This document shows, piece by piece, positions 49,162 through 60,700 of a stretch of DNA of 64,000 bases; within the stretch, counting starts at the first letter, position 1, and the number at the start of each line of letters is the position of its first letter. The position numbers and the translations under genes were made by a program. Origin of the DNA: Conoideocrella luteorostrata. Lineage: Eukaryota > Ascomycota > Sordariomycetes > Hypocreales > Clavicipitaceae. The notes beneath the pieces are model-generated. The model had not been told where the DNA came from. It searched no databases and saw only the letters and a program-made list of their open reading frames with translations. Where the stretch lies: contig JASWJB010000110.1 of NCBI GenBank assembly GCA_032433595.1, positions 1-64,000 of the forward strand. Reading direction: 5' to 3'.

Positions 49162-49742
49162 TCAGTACCGATGGCGTGTAGAGTAATCTACAATCAAAAT
49201 TAGTCTCATGTCAAATAAACATAACGGGACAACTTTGGGCGCATCTATACCCTTTGGGCTATTCACTTGGCCCTTTCCTTTTGTCGCACCCCGATAGACG
49301 GCCTCCAGGATGTTGACAACGTCCTGCCGGTTTCTCTCGACGAAATTCATCTTATTGTTGTTACCCGTTCCGAAGTCACACATTATGTGTTTATTTCGGA
49401 AGAAAAACATGACTGCGAATGGTTCTTCGTTTGTATTTAATTCTGTTTTGCGCATCGTCAGTTAGTACAGCCCGCGCACAGTCCATTTGGGAAGGATTCG
49501 AGAGCGTGAAACATACCATACATGTGATTAAAATCAGGCACCTTGGATATATCACACACATACACCACTGCCCATTTCTGAACCAAGGGTGCGACTTTGG
49601 AGAGGACTTCGTCCATGATATCGAGATCGGGGTTGCTGTTGGGGTCGCCAAATCGGATTACGACCAGGCGATTTTCTTCGCTGAGGATGGCTTGGTCGAC
49701 GTGCCAGGCAGTGACGAGATGGGGGAGCAGGATGGTGCCCAT
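49162..49742 (-). CDS. DIB1: Dim1/Dib1-like U5 snRNP thioredoxin-fold protein, divergent
   Basis: Dib1/Dim1 is the 15-kDa protein of the U4/U6.U5 tri-snRNP, essential for pre-mRNA splicing. Three exons, 49742-49517, 49442-49251 and 49187-49162, give 147 aa. Conserved parts are LLPHL, WHVDQAILSEENRLVVIRFG, MDEVL, VPDFNHMY, VMFFFRNKHIMCDFGTGNNN, YRGATKGKG and the end SPK-DYSTRHRY restored by splicing. The usual HDWDPTCMKMDEVL-type loop reads DPNSNPDLDIMDEVL here, and the usual ELYDPCTVMFFF reads ELNTNEEPFAVMFFF, so the protein is more divergent than most orthologues. A second acceptor 15 nt further on (exon from 49427) would give MYEPFAVM and 142 aa. The upstream acceptor is preferred for its ACTAAC branch-like site. 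The gene shares a 345-bp divergent promoter with the Rrg7-like gene. Confidence 0.85.
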
Positions 49743-50087
49743 TGTGGTGGTTTGTGTGTGGATGGATGATAAGGGATAAGGGATGAGGGATGAGTGTCTG
49801 GTGAGCGAGATACGTGGGAGAGATGAGAGATGAGAGATTCTTATATTTGGATCCTGTCGCGAAAGTCTTATTTTCGGGTTTGGCAAGGCGTCGAAGTCAG
49901 AAAGTTTAAAGTTGTTGCTCTGACAGGGCAGGTGTAGGTGTGCCGCAGAGTAGTTATAGCGGGGCAGCGCGGGGCACGTCGAATGGGGTGTCTGTGAGAT
50001 TAGGCACCGGTATATGCATTATTGGGTGTTAGTGCATGACGGTTTCACCCTGGTTGGTTGTTACGTTCTGGTTGCGAAGGAGAGAGG
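49743..50087. promoter_or_regulatory. Short divergent promoter of Dim1 and the Rrg7-like gene
   Basis: This 345-bp spacer lies between outward-facing start codons and must carry both promoters. The part nearest Dim1 (49770-49850) is purine-rich on the + strand, so it is a CT-rich leader for Dim1. No specific factor site is claimed. Confidence 0.5.
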
Positions 50088-50921
50088 ATGAACCCGAGAA
50101 TGGCGGATGCGAGCTTCTCGCAAACCGGAAATGCAGAGGCTACAATGCTCAACATAAGGCACGGGCTGTTACGGACTCGGCCACTGCCACAATTATTGCC
50201 CTTTACCCAGCTCTTTCTTTTTGGTTGCCATGGAAGAAGATCATACGGAGAGAGCTCACACAAGCTCCGCCAACCATGCCCTCCAAGCTCAACCACAAAG
50301 TTGAACTATCCAGATGCGCCAACGGCGCAGCATTCAGATCTGGCATCATTCATTGCCTATGTTCGCCGGACTGGCCTGGACGAAAAGTCCACCGTCTACA
50401 TTGGCACCCACTACGAGTACAAAGTATCTCAGTCGCTCTCTAAGTACGGCTTCTTCCTGAAACGGATAGGAGGCTCATCCGATTACGGTACAGATCTAGT
50501 AGGTACATGGACTCTCCCCTCATCGCCGCCATCCTCAGCGGCAGCAGCAGTGGCATTAAGGGTTCTGGTTCAATGCAAAGCAGGCAGTCAGCGTGTCGGC
50601 CCACAACATGTTCGAGAATTAGAAGGTGCTTTTGTGGGAGCACCAGCAGGGTGGAGGGGATCGGGCGTGCTGGGCGTGTTGGTGAGTGAACGGGCTGCGA
50701 CCAAGGGCGTGAGGGATTCGCTGGGCAGAAGCAAATGGCCGATGATGTTCATGTGCTGTTCTAGGGATGGGACGGTGTCGCAGATGGTTTGGAATCAGTG
50801 CGCAGAGGAATTGGGACTCGATGGGTATGCGGTTGGAGTTAGGCGCGGCGGTGATGAAGAGGGATTGGTGTTGATGCGAGATGGCAGGATGTTGTTGCCG
50901 TTGCTGAGGGAGGATGGCTAG
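50088..50921 (+). CDS. RRG7: Rrg7-like mitochondrial protein with restriction-endonuclease fold
   Basis: Yeast RRG7 is needed for respiratory growth and mtDNA maintenance; the family (formerly DUF2034) has a PD-(D/E)xK nuclease-like core. This is a single exon of 277 aa from the ATG at 50088. A second ATG at 50145 gives MLNIRHGLLRTRPLPQLLPF, a better mitochondrial presequence and possibly the true start. The core reads YEYKVSQSLSKYGFFLKRIG, then GSSDYGTDLVGTW and LRVLVQCKAG. The spaced Asp and Q-x-K are the expected catalytic-type residues, followed by VGPQHVRELEGAF and a helical C-terminus. Whether it cuts DNA is not known. An Ala/Ser-rich insert lies between the Asp and QCK strands. Confidence 0.85.
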   Translation: MNPRMADASFSQTGNAEATMLNIRHGLLRTRPLPQLLPFTQLFLFGCHGRRSYGESSHKLRQPCPPSSTTKLNYPDAPTAQHSDLASFIAYVRRTGLDEKSTVYIGTHYEYKVSQSLSKYGFFLKRIGGSSDYGTDLVGTWTLPSSPPSSAAAAVALRVLVQCKAGSQRVGPQHVRELEGAFVGAPAGWRGSGVLGVLVSERAATKGVRDSLGRSKWPMMFMCCSRDGTVSQMVWNQCAEELGLDGYAVGVRRGGDEEGLVLMRDGRMLLPLLREDG

Positions 50922-51727
50922 TTGCGAATTACTGTAGACTAGCTGAAAATGATACCCTCTTGTTAACACATGCTTCTTGAGGAATAAGAGGATTAGTAAC
51001 AAGATCTTACACATCGGGTTAACAAGAGATAGGCGGAGTGTGGCTGTCAGAGTTCGCTAGTCAGTTACTGACTCGATAAATCCGATACATCTCACAGCTA
51101 GGCAGTTCCATTGTGGTTCGTAAGACTGCGCGCGGCTATTTTCCTGTGACTTAGCTAATCCGTGCCCATCAGTTGGCGACATACGACGGAATGGTGACAC
51201 GAACTAATAAATTACAATCCACCGCGGCCTTTATTTCTTTTTGTCAGCTACCGCGCGCACGCTAGTATTTCCAGCCTCGGGGCTTTTAAATAATTTGTAT
51301 ACTTACAAATCACGGCTGATTTTCAGCCTTGATTTCTTCATTACCTGTTACAACGCTGTTCAGCCACGGGGCATTGTTACTAATATTTTGTCTCATGAAT
51401 GAGCATCACGAAGATCAAATCAGTGTAGAATGCGGACCTTGATGAACACCAAAGTAGTGATCACTCTCCATTGGCTCGGAGTCCCTGTCTCCGCATTGTG
51501 GGTGACTGGTGATGATGACAATGATAGAAGTTGAACCACCGTCCGTGGAAGACGGACTTGCATTCGTCAGGGAAGAAGTTTTGAAAGATAGCACATAACG
51601 AATATAAAACTGTGCTGTGACCACATCCGTGTTGAATGTTCTCAGTGTGTCTACAACTCAAGTCGCAGATCTCAATTCTCTATTTGACAAACAGCAGCCC
51701 CCACATCATCACGTACAAGCAAATACA
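50922..51727. promoter_or_regulatory. Upstream region of the GST gene with a TATA-like box
   Basis: No gene is seen in this 806-bp stretch between two tandem + strand genes. TATAAA at 51603-51608, about 120 bp before the GST start codon, is a plausible TATA box. The 3' UTR of the Rrg7-like gene must be at the left end. Confidence 0.5.
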
Positions 51728-52653
51728 ATGGCTACTATCAAACCAATCACTGTTTGGGCTCATGGTATGTTTCCAAAAAAAAAAAAAAAAACATCAAATC
51801 ATGCTCGAGACTTACACCAGATCGACAGGTCCAAGCCCGAACCCTTTCAAGGTCATCATCGTTCTTGAGGAACTAGGAATCCCTTATGAAAAGGTAAACA
51901 GCGTTCAATGCCTCTATTCCATGAGAGACGAACTTGCTAACCTCTCGAAAAGATCAGCGTTGAGAATTCCAAAGACGAAGCTTTTCTCAAGATCAATCCA
52001 AACGGTCGCCTGCCGGCCATTAAAGACCCCAATGCCAATGACCTGATTCTCTGGGAATCAGGGGCCATCGTCGAGTACCTTGTCGAAACGTACGACAAGG
52101 AGAATAAATTGACCTTCGTGAACGGTCCTGAGAAATGGTACTTGAAGCAGTACCTACATTTCCAGATGTCTGGCCAAGTATGACGCTTAACCTACTCCCG
52201 GCAGTCATAGGTTTCACCACTTCCATGCAGCCAAGAAAGACAAAAAGCCATATCACTGACACGCATAGGGACCCTACTTTGGACAACATATTTGGTTCCA
52301 CAACTACCATTCGGACGATGTCCCCAGTGCCAAGAAAAGATATGATGAGCAGACTCTCCGTGTGTTCGGGGTGCTGAATGCGATCCTCGAGGGGAGAGAA
52401 TATCTCGTAGGTGATAAGTTGTAAGTCGTCGCCGCGGAATTACCCGTCCTACGTGTCCTCGCAGGCGGTTATATTAACAGAAGCTGACAGCACATATGCC
52501 GATCTGGCATTCCTCCCTTGGGACCGTGTTATTCAAGGTTTCTCCAAGACACTATGGGATGAAGCCGAGGTTGACAAGAAATATCCCAACTTTGTCGCTT
52601 GGCACAACCGCATCGGTGCTCGCCCGGCTGTCAAGAAGGCGTACGAGGCATGA
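51728..52653 (+). CDS. Glutathione S-transferase (fungal Ure2p/GstA-like)
   Basis: Conjugates glutathione to electrophiles, or reduces peroxides, in the cytosol. Five exons are reconstructed: 51728-51764, 51829-51893, 51953-52177, 52269-52420 and 52491-52653, giving 213 aa, a normal GST size. The thioredoxin-fold half has ITVWAHG-PSPNPFKVIIVLEELG, the cis-Pro region NPNGRLPAIKDP and the glutathione-contact motif ESGAIVEYLVETYD. The helical half has PEKWYLKQYLHFQMSGQGPY, the N-capping stretch GDKF-TYADLAFLPW and VAWHNRIGARPAVKKAY. This pattern is typical of fungal Ure2-like/GstA enzymes. Intron 1 contains a run of 17 A. The last exon junction is phase 2 and restores Phe in GDKFTYAD. It converges on the 52859-53368 gene with 205 bp between stops. 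Confidence 0.94.
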
Positions 52654-52858
52654 GAGGACTTGCACCGAGTGGCAGTGGCGGGAGGAGTGTTGCCGGATCT
52701 CTTTGAGACATAGAACAAGGGTTGATCGTGTATCGTGTAGTATCATTTCAATAACAGAGAAGAAAGAATATATATGCAATGCAAGCTATGTGTTCACATT
52801 ATGTGCATTTATGTCTCCCAGAAACAACAGTGAAATATGGAAACAGTGTCACGTCAGC

Positions 52859-53368
52859 TCAGTCATCCCAAACGGCAGCCTTAGCCTTCTCAGACTCATC
52901 ACGTCGTCGCTGTTCGTCTGCTTTCTCCAGCTCACGTTTCTTCCTCTCCTGTTCCCGCACAGATCTCTGATATGCCTTTTGCTCTTCCGTCTGCTTGGGG
53001 GCTTTCAATCCCAGACCATTCGCGATCATGCGACGAGCAACGGCATCCGTTTTCTCTGGTCTCTTTGATGAATCACCTCCGCGCGGAGAAGCTGTGCCCG
53101 GCTCATAATCATCCCTCCAGCCCGGCCCAGGCCCGTAATTTGGTGAGAATGGGGTTGGGGGCGGTGCTGAGGGTACTGTCGGACTTGCCATTGATGGGAT
53201 GTGCTGCTCAACTTCAGACCCTGAGGAATCTTCATCATCTTCCCACGAATCAACGACTTGCTTCTTAGACTTTGGCTTGGATGACTGGTTATTGCTTTTT
53301 GCGGTGTCCAAGGTGAGGCCTGAAAGAGACTCTGCCACTTCATCTTTAGTGCGGGATGTGGAAGACAT
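52859..53368 (-). CDS. Small disordered/coiled-coil protein, function unknown
   Basis: This is a single exon of 169 aa that I do not recognise as a named family. It begins MSSTSRTKDEVAESLSGLTL and has an acidic patch SWEDDEDSSGSE, a Pro-rich linker (PSAPPPTPFSPNYGPGPGW), then RPEKTDAVARRMIANGLGLK and a highly charged helix (QERKKRELEKADEQRRRDES), ending KAAVWDD. The ordered layout and the clean charged helix suggest a real protein, probably a conserved ascomycete one. Nothing indicates catalysis. It diverges from Lon across 1 kb. Confidence 0.75.
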   Translation of the reverse strand: MSSTSRTKDEVAESLSGLTLDTAKSNNQSSKPKSKKQVVDSWEDDEDSSGSEVEQHIPSMASPTVPSAPPPTPFSPNYGPGPGWRDDYEPGTASPRGGDSSKRPEKTDAVARRMIANGLGLKAPKQTEEQKAYQRSVREQERKKRELEKADEQRRRDESEKAKAAVWDD

Positions 53369-54364
53369 TTAGATGGTTTGAGGGAGGTCGTTGAGATGCT
53401 GGTAGTGTTTCACAATATTGGTGCACTACTGGCGATTGGTTATGGAGGAAGAATATCGTGAGAGCAGCCGCAATTGTCAAAATACTGTGCAAGAAGAAGA
53501 AAAAGAGCTGGATTCGAATGTAAGTCACGAGTGCCAAAACTGAGAAAAGGCCTGGTGCTTAATGGATCGTTTGTTCAAAGGTATGGGGTAACTTGGCAAA
53601 CCTTCGCCATTGGTGAACGAGGCTCGACCCACGCGCACTGCCTGACTCGGACCGCACCGACGGAAGAATTATTTGACTAACTACAGAGCAAGCCGCCAAC
53701 AAGCAGCTCGGTACCAGGACGATTCATGGGCTCTAACTACACTTTAAAAATGCGGATTAGGCATGCTCAACTTCAGGGGGGAAACCAGGTTACATGGTGC
53801 TTTGTTCTGGGCGATGCCGTCTTGTTCGTTTCAGTGAGCAGTAGGAGTTATTTCTTTGCTCTAATTGCTCTTAATGCTCTTATTGACTTCATCTGGCAAC
53901 CCCATAGTTAGCTAATGTCCCAGTCAGAAAATGCATCTAACGCAGCAAGATGCCCAAGTGAGGTCATTGGCTTTACGGAGTACGGAGTACTCGGGGCTAC
54001 ATTCTCCGCTCCAGTTGACCTCATCACAATGCCGAGAATCTACCGATGGAAGCTCCTAGCACCGGGACTTTTCTTGACGGAGTTCGTGCGGCCGGTGTCG
54101 CCCTCGGCCGTAATTATTAAGACAATTTCCTATCGGTACGGTCGTCTCGCCTGCAGCAGCAATGTGCAACGTAGCTGCCACAACAGCAAGCACGAGCTGG
54201 AAACACTAGTCCTCTCCTTTATCTGCGAGTCACCAATTCTCTGTTTCGTCGTTTGCATCTTTATTGAATCGCCCGCGGTCCATTCGGGCGTTTGCCTCTT
54301 GTGCACGCACATCTCGTACCTCCGAGCCTGGCGATAGCTGCTGAGGAGCATACGGGCCCCGAAG
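53369..54364. promoter_or_regulatory. Divergent region with the promoters of the small protein gene and Lon
   Basis: About 1 kb separates two outward-facing start codons. TACGGAGTACGGAGTACTC at about 53973-53991 is a tandem form of the dispersed palindromic motif. A 140-codon frame at 53915-54337 has no domain and runs into the Lon leader; it is not called. Confidence 0.5.
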
Positions 54365-57300
54365 ATGATTCCGCGGTCTCGCCTGTCTGGGCGATTACTT
54401 CTCGAACGATCAGCCGCCCACGCATCCCGAACGTCTATATCATCAAAATCGAGGCGATGGCTTCTTTCACCGACCTGCTATAGCCGTCATGTATGCCGAT
54501 CCGACCTGCCGAGCCTTAGGCCAGGCTTGGTCGGAGCGGCTTTTTCTACTTCAGCGAGGCTGGGCAAGAAAGACGATAAGAGCAAGAAGGAAAATTTCTT
54601 CGACGTCTCGGCGGAGCTGACCGAGCCTTTGTCAGAAGAGGAAGTCAAGGCTAATTTAGAGAATAAGAAGACGGATACCGAGCCCGTGACTGCTGAAATC
54701 AAGACCGGAGCCTCCTCCACGAAAAGTGACGCCGGCAATAAATCGCAAGACGGAAAAGCTAGTAGCGCCGCGGGGAGCCCAGCTGGAGGTGGCTTAGGCT
54801 CAGGAGGCGACGGTTCCGGCAGTGACGGGGGTAAAAAGGGCAGGAAACCAACCGAGAAAGCATTGCAAAAGCCAGTGGTCCCAGAGGTTTACCCCCAGGT
54901 TCTCGCTATTCCGATAGCTCGGCGACCACTGTTCCCGGGGTTCTACAAAGCCATCACCATTAAGGACCCTAATGTAGCTACGGCCATCACGGAATCTATC
55001 AAGCGGGGGCAGCCGTATGTTGGTGCCTTCTTGTTCAAGAACGAAAACGAGGACGAGGATATCATTCGCAATGTTGAAGATGTCCACGATGTCGGTGTTT
55101 TCGCCCAAATTACGAGCGCGTTTCCCATTCATGGCCAGGAGGGTGCTTTGACGGCGATTTTGTACCCGCATCGCCGAATCAAACTCTCCAGCCTCGTACC
55201 CCCAATGACGGCGGAGAAGACTGATACTAAACAAGAGCCCGAAACACCGGAAGTGATACCACGGCAAACCACAACGGAGGCAGAGCCTCAGCAGGAAAAG
55301 AAGGGCGACGTTGTAGCCAGCTTTGAGGAAGGCATCGTGGAGAAGAAGTCGGGTCAAGTTGCGGAAAAATACGAGCCTACCTCATGGTTGAAGAGGTGGC
55401 CCGTCAGCCTTGTCAATGTTGATAACCTTGCCGACGAACCCTATGATCCTAAGAGCCCAGTTATTCGAGCAGTGACGAATGAAATCGTTAACGTGTTCAA
55501 GGAGGTTGCTACTATGAACAACCTATTCCGCGACCAAATTTCAACGTTTTCTATGAGCCAATCTACTGGAAATGTGACGTCGGAGCCCGGTAAGCTGGCT
55601 GACTTTGCAGCCGCCGTATCGTCCGGAGAGCAGAACGAGCTACAGGAAGTTTTATCTTGTATGAACGTTGAGGAGCGCATGCAAAAGGCACTCATTGTTC
55701 TGAAGAAAGAACTGATGAATGCTCAGCTGCAATCCAAGATCACCAAGGATGTGGAGAGCAAGATCAGTAAACGACAGCGAGAATACTGGCTCATGGAACA
55801 GATGAAAGGTATCCGCCGCGAACTTGGGCTGGAATCTGACGGCAAGGACAAGCTAGTTGAAAAATTTAAAGAGAAGGCATCAAAGCTAGCCATGCCCGAG
55901 CCGGTCCGAAAGGTCTTTGATGAGGAGCTTAACAAGCTTGCTCACTTGGAAACCGCAGCATCCGAGTTCAATGTTACCCGAAACTACCTTGATTGGCTCA
56001 CTCAGATTCCCTGGGGACGCAGGAGCGCGGAGAATTTTGGCATTCCCAATGCCATGAAGGTTCTCGATGAGGATCACTATGGCCTGAAGGATGTCAAGGA
56101 TCGTATTTTGGAGTTCATTGCTGTTGGTAAACTTCGAGGTACAGTGGAAGGCAAGATCTTGTGCTTTGTTGGCCCACCAGGTGTTGGAAAGACTAGCATC
56201 GGCAAATCCATTGCCCGGGCTCTGAACAGAGAGTACTATCGATTCAGCGTCGGTGGACTAACAGACGTGGCTGAAATCAAGGGCCATCGGCGTACTTACG
56301 TTGGCGCACTGCCAGGCCGTATTATCCAAGCCCTGAAGAAATGCCAAACTGAGAACCCACTCATCCTTATCGACGAAGTCGACAAGATCGGACGAGGGTA
56401 CCAAGGCGATCCTTCGTCGGCACTCCTGGAATTGCTGGACCCCGAACAGAACAACTCTTTCTTGGATCATTACATGGACGTACCAGTTGATTTGTCAAAA
56501 GTACTTTTTGTTTGCACAGCCAACATGACGGACACTATCCCTCGACCACTCCTTGATCGGATGGAATTGATCACGCTTTCAGGATACGTTGCCGACGAGA
56601 AGAAAGCTATTGCAAATCGCTATCTAGCACCAGCAGCTAAAGACGCGGCGGGCTTGAAGGACGCTAATGTCAATCTCAACAACGAGGCAATCGAGGAGCT
56701 TATCAAATCTTATTGCCGTGAGTCTGGTGTTCGAAACCTTAAGAAACAGATCGAAAAAGTATATAGAAAGTCTGCATTAAAGATCGTCCAGGAACTTGGA
56801 GAGGATGTTTTACCTGAAGAGGAGGCTCTCACCAATGAAGGCAAGGTGGCTTTGGAGGAAGGCCAGAAGAAGGAAGAAGAAGAGGCTGCTGCTGGCGAGG
56901 ATGCCAAGCCAAAAGAAGGTCGAGCCGCCACAGAAGCAACCGAGGCCGAGACGGCTGAGAAACCGAGAAAAGCCCTAAGCGTCCCGGATTCGGTTAATGT
57001 TGAGATCGGAAAAGACAATCTTGTCGATTACATTGGGCCGCCAGTCTTTACATCGGATCGCTTGTACGACGTGAGCCCCCCCGGTGTCTCTATGGGATTG
57101 GCCTGGACCCAAATGGGAGGAGCGGCCATGTACATTGAGTCAATTCTGCAGGCGCCCCTGCGGCCCAGCTCAAGGGCAGGCTTGGAAATCACTGGCAACC
57201 TGAAATCTGTCATGAAGGAGTCAACGACGATTGCCTATTCCTTTGCCAAGGCTTTCATGGTGAAGCAGTTCCCCGAAAACAACTTCTTTGACAAAGCAAA

Positions 57301-57799
57301 AATGCATCTGCACGTACCCGATGGCGCTGTTTCTAAAGATGGACCCTCGGCCGGAATCACAATGACTACTTCCCTATTGTCCTTGGCGTTGGATTCACCT
57401 GTTAATCCTACCGTTGCGATGACTGGTGAGATTACCTTGACCGGCAAGGTACTGCGCATTGGTGGGCTACGCGAAAAGACGGTTGCAGCTCGCCGAGCTG
57501 GCTGCAAGACGGTTATCTTCCCTAAGGACAACATGTCAGATTGGTTAGAGTTGCCTGAAGTAAGTTGTGTTGCCCAGCTGCAATTTTTAATGTAGCTTCG
57601 TTTTGCGACTCTAGAGGAAGACTATTGAAAGCTAACCAAAAAATCCCAGAATATCAAAGAAGGCATCGAAGGCCACGCCGTGGGATGGTACAATGAAGTC
57701 TTTGATCTCGTTTTCCAAAGTCTCGACCGTGAACAGACTAACAAGAGCCGAGTCCACGAGGAAAACAAGAAGGAAGAGCGTGATGAAGATGATGACTAG
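54365..57799 (+). CDS. PIM1: Mitochondrial Lon protease (Pim1)
   Basis: ATP-dependent matrix protease that degrades damaged proteins and supports mtDNA maintenance. Two exons, 54365-57559 and 57650-57799, give 1114 aa. An Arg/Ser-rich presequence (MIPRSRLSGRLLLERSA, then FSTSARLGKK) is followed by a Gly/Ser-rich linker. The Lon N-domain starts near PQVLAIPIARRPLFPGFYKA. The AAA+ module has Walker A GPPGVGKTS, GLTDVAEIKGHRRTYVGALP and Walker B ILIDEVDKIG. A charged insert (EEGQKKEEEEAAAGEDAKP) precedes the protease domain. The catalytic pair is Ser in KDGPSAGITM (about residue 995) and Lys in GGLREK (about 1038), 43 residues apart as in other Lon enzymes. The last exon adds NIKEGIEGHAVGWYNEVFDL and a charged tail. 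Confidence 0.97.
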
Positions 57800-60700
57800 A
57801 CGGCAAGACCAGCATGGGCTTGCCCGTTTTATATAAATCTGCATGATAGACGGCGACCAATGTCCTTTGTTTGTCTCATTCTTTTTTCCCTGGCCGAGTG
57901 TTGCGAAGAAGAGAAAGGATAGCAAACATTGCGGCGTTACAATTCATCAAGGAGCACCTAATCCTTTTTTTTTTTTTTAAAAAAAAAAAAAAACAACCCC
58001 ATTTAGCTCTAGGTTGGTGGACTCCACTTGGATGCAATACTCCTACTCCTTGTACATTTTGGTGGAAAGGCATTTTCTGTATTTGTAGGAACTACATAGA
58101 GGGCAAATGACGCTATAGGCGGTTGGGTGGACTTCAAAAAATCGAATTTGATGCATGACTATGAAAACATTTAGAGCATATGTATCCTTTAAGGTTTATT
58201 TTACTTTTATTGAAGGAACTAGTATGTTACTCGCAAGGATGTTAATCTATTAGCAGCGGGGTGGCAAGACCCTTGACCACAATTTGACATGTTTAGTATA
58301 AAAGCCAGTAATTATATCCCGCGTTATTACTTGCGATATTACTGATATCTGCTCTATGCCACGAGTAACTACGGGGAATAGCACATATCGATAATTTGTG
58401 GGGGTTAATCAGGTTACTCCTTCGAAGCATCCAAAGGGTATTGAATGTGCCTTTTTTTTTTTTGTGTTTTCCCCTTTCTTTCTGCTAGTTATGGTGTCGC
58501 AGTATCGGCGATTGGGACGAAACATTGGAAGTCTTACAACATGTGACAGACCTCTGGTGCCGTATCCAGACCAGCCGAGTTAAGGCTCAGGGACCCTCCG
58601 GTATTGAACAATAACAAGTGGAGTTTGAGTACGGATTAGCGAAACGGGAGGCGCGGGACGAACCTTGAAGTTTTTCCCTCGTTCTTCCGATGTCAGCTCC
58701 GCTTTGGGAGCAAAGCAGAGCAAAGGGGACGCCGAAATTTGGGATTTCTACTGATAGGACAATGATGTAGCTCGAAAAGTTCCTGCTACTTAAAAAGGGA
58801 GTTAGTTGCGTGGAGAGTTGTATCATTGATTTGGGGGTCGATGCAAAAAAGTAGAAAAAGAACAAGTAAAAAGGGACAGGTCACCTAGTTGGGGGTTCAT
58901 GCCGTGATACCTAACCACATGCGTTCATTAACTCGCCTACTATTGAGGTCTCGGCACAATGGAGGGTGCCTACACAAGGCATAATGCCCGGCATTGTCCT
59001 GCTATGAGAAGATACGAGCTCAACGTCATCTTTTACCTTTCCCCACGTCCTTTGGAAGCTTGTCTGTCCGCCTGCATCTGTGCCTAATCACGAGAAGGCG
59101 AGGCATTGTCCAGTCAGGCTTGCGAATTCGCTGGGCAGTAGGAGGCAACATCAGAGGGAGGTAGCGGATAAGAATTGATGTAGTTGTGGGTTCCTGTGTG
59201 ACGTGGTCAGCTCCATTGGTTCGGAATACAGGCCATCTGCAGGTAAGAAGTAGGGAAGGCAGACAGCGCAGGCGGTTCGAATATTCCGCGAACAAATCAT
59301 GGTGAAGTCATGTCGAATGGCGGGGTCGCAAGCGCAAAGGACAAGGGAACCCAAGGCTTTTTACCCCAGACTGTTTGTGGTTAGCAGCACGATGCTGTAT
59401 GTTGCCAATTACTGCGCTGGGACTCTTTGATAGATGCCCAACAAGGAACTAGAGTAGTTCAGTCAGATTTTTTTGCCTCTGGTGTGAGGGCTTGCTCCTT
59501 GGTTCCCTGGATCCTGACGACGCTCGCGGCGATGGCGTGGATGAGCCCCTCGTACCTGTGTCAAAGCCAACCGAGCCGGAGCAGGGGTCAGTTGAGTGAG
59601 GCATATACTGTGCAATGAGTGTACAGTATGGTCTGCTGGCGACAACTTTCTGTGAGTGCCAGCACTCAGTCACCTTGTGTACGGCTGGCGGATTACTCCG
59701 TCGAAACTTCCGAGACTGCTACATCAGTCGTAGTCCTTACTTTTCAGATAGTTGATCTGCTTTTACTCCGTAGTCGGTCTAGCTAACAGACAAGGCCCAG
59801 TGAGCCACAACCTTGACCGGATTGATCTTTATTAGCGGCCCAGTGTTGTTGCTTCCTACATGGACCACACACTACAATGTCAGCGTAAGAAAGATGTGGT
59901 CCGATCGGCTGGGATTAAAGAGTGCGTACATGAGACGGGCGGTCAAATGCTCTGACATTAACCCGGCCTTGCACTATATTTTTTTTATTGAAACTCCCTA
60001 GTCTATTGATGCCTTACGATGCTGATAGATGATTGTTGTTTTATGCCTTTTGATCGGAAATTGCGTGGTGGCCGGGCCATTTCATCCCTCCGCAGTCTGG
60101 AACCAAGTACTGCGGGACGAGTGAAGGCGAAGTGACGAGCATCCCCAACATCCAGATTTGCCAAGCCTTCATTACTACGTAGAGGCCGGTCCTGCGCCCA
60201 TAAATTTCCGGTGATTCATGTTTATTGATTTGCTTCTTATGGAACACTGATAGGAGCCGGGATGCAGCTTGGAAATGATGCGGTCACATGCTACTCATGA
60301 TTGAACAATACGTAGCACAGAGCGGGTCGAGCGTATCGTTTTCTCACCTCTTTTACTGCTCCGTTCGGATAGTGATATGCAATGTTTGTGATGGAGTAAC
60401 ACCTGTAAGGCCATGTGCTCGGCGCTCGGGACGTGTACCAGAGGCTGGGAAACATCGCACACAAATATGGCAAGCCGGCGCTAGACAGCAGTATTGCATT
60501 TGTAGCGTATTCCGTAACGCTTGCTAGAAATTCCGAGAGGCTTCAACCATGTATCCCAGGCCCGCGCTGGGCGTCTTGGCTGGCGGCTTCCAGTGACCCG
60601 GGTAGCCTACTAAAACGTAGAAAGTGCACTGTAGCAATCTGTAAATGACCGGGCCATGCTCTGTAAGACCTTTTAGTTCATGGAAAATAGGCGGTGAATC

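Noticed and set aside
35904..57799. P450 reductase, OPT transporter, GST and kinase as parts of a metabolite gene cluster
   Set aside because: No backbone synthase, P450 or pathway regulator is present, and the interspersed genes are housekeeping. Linkage appears incidental.
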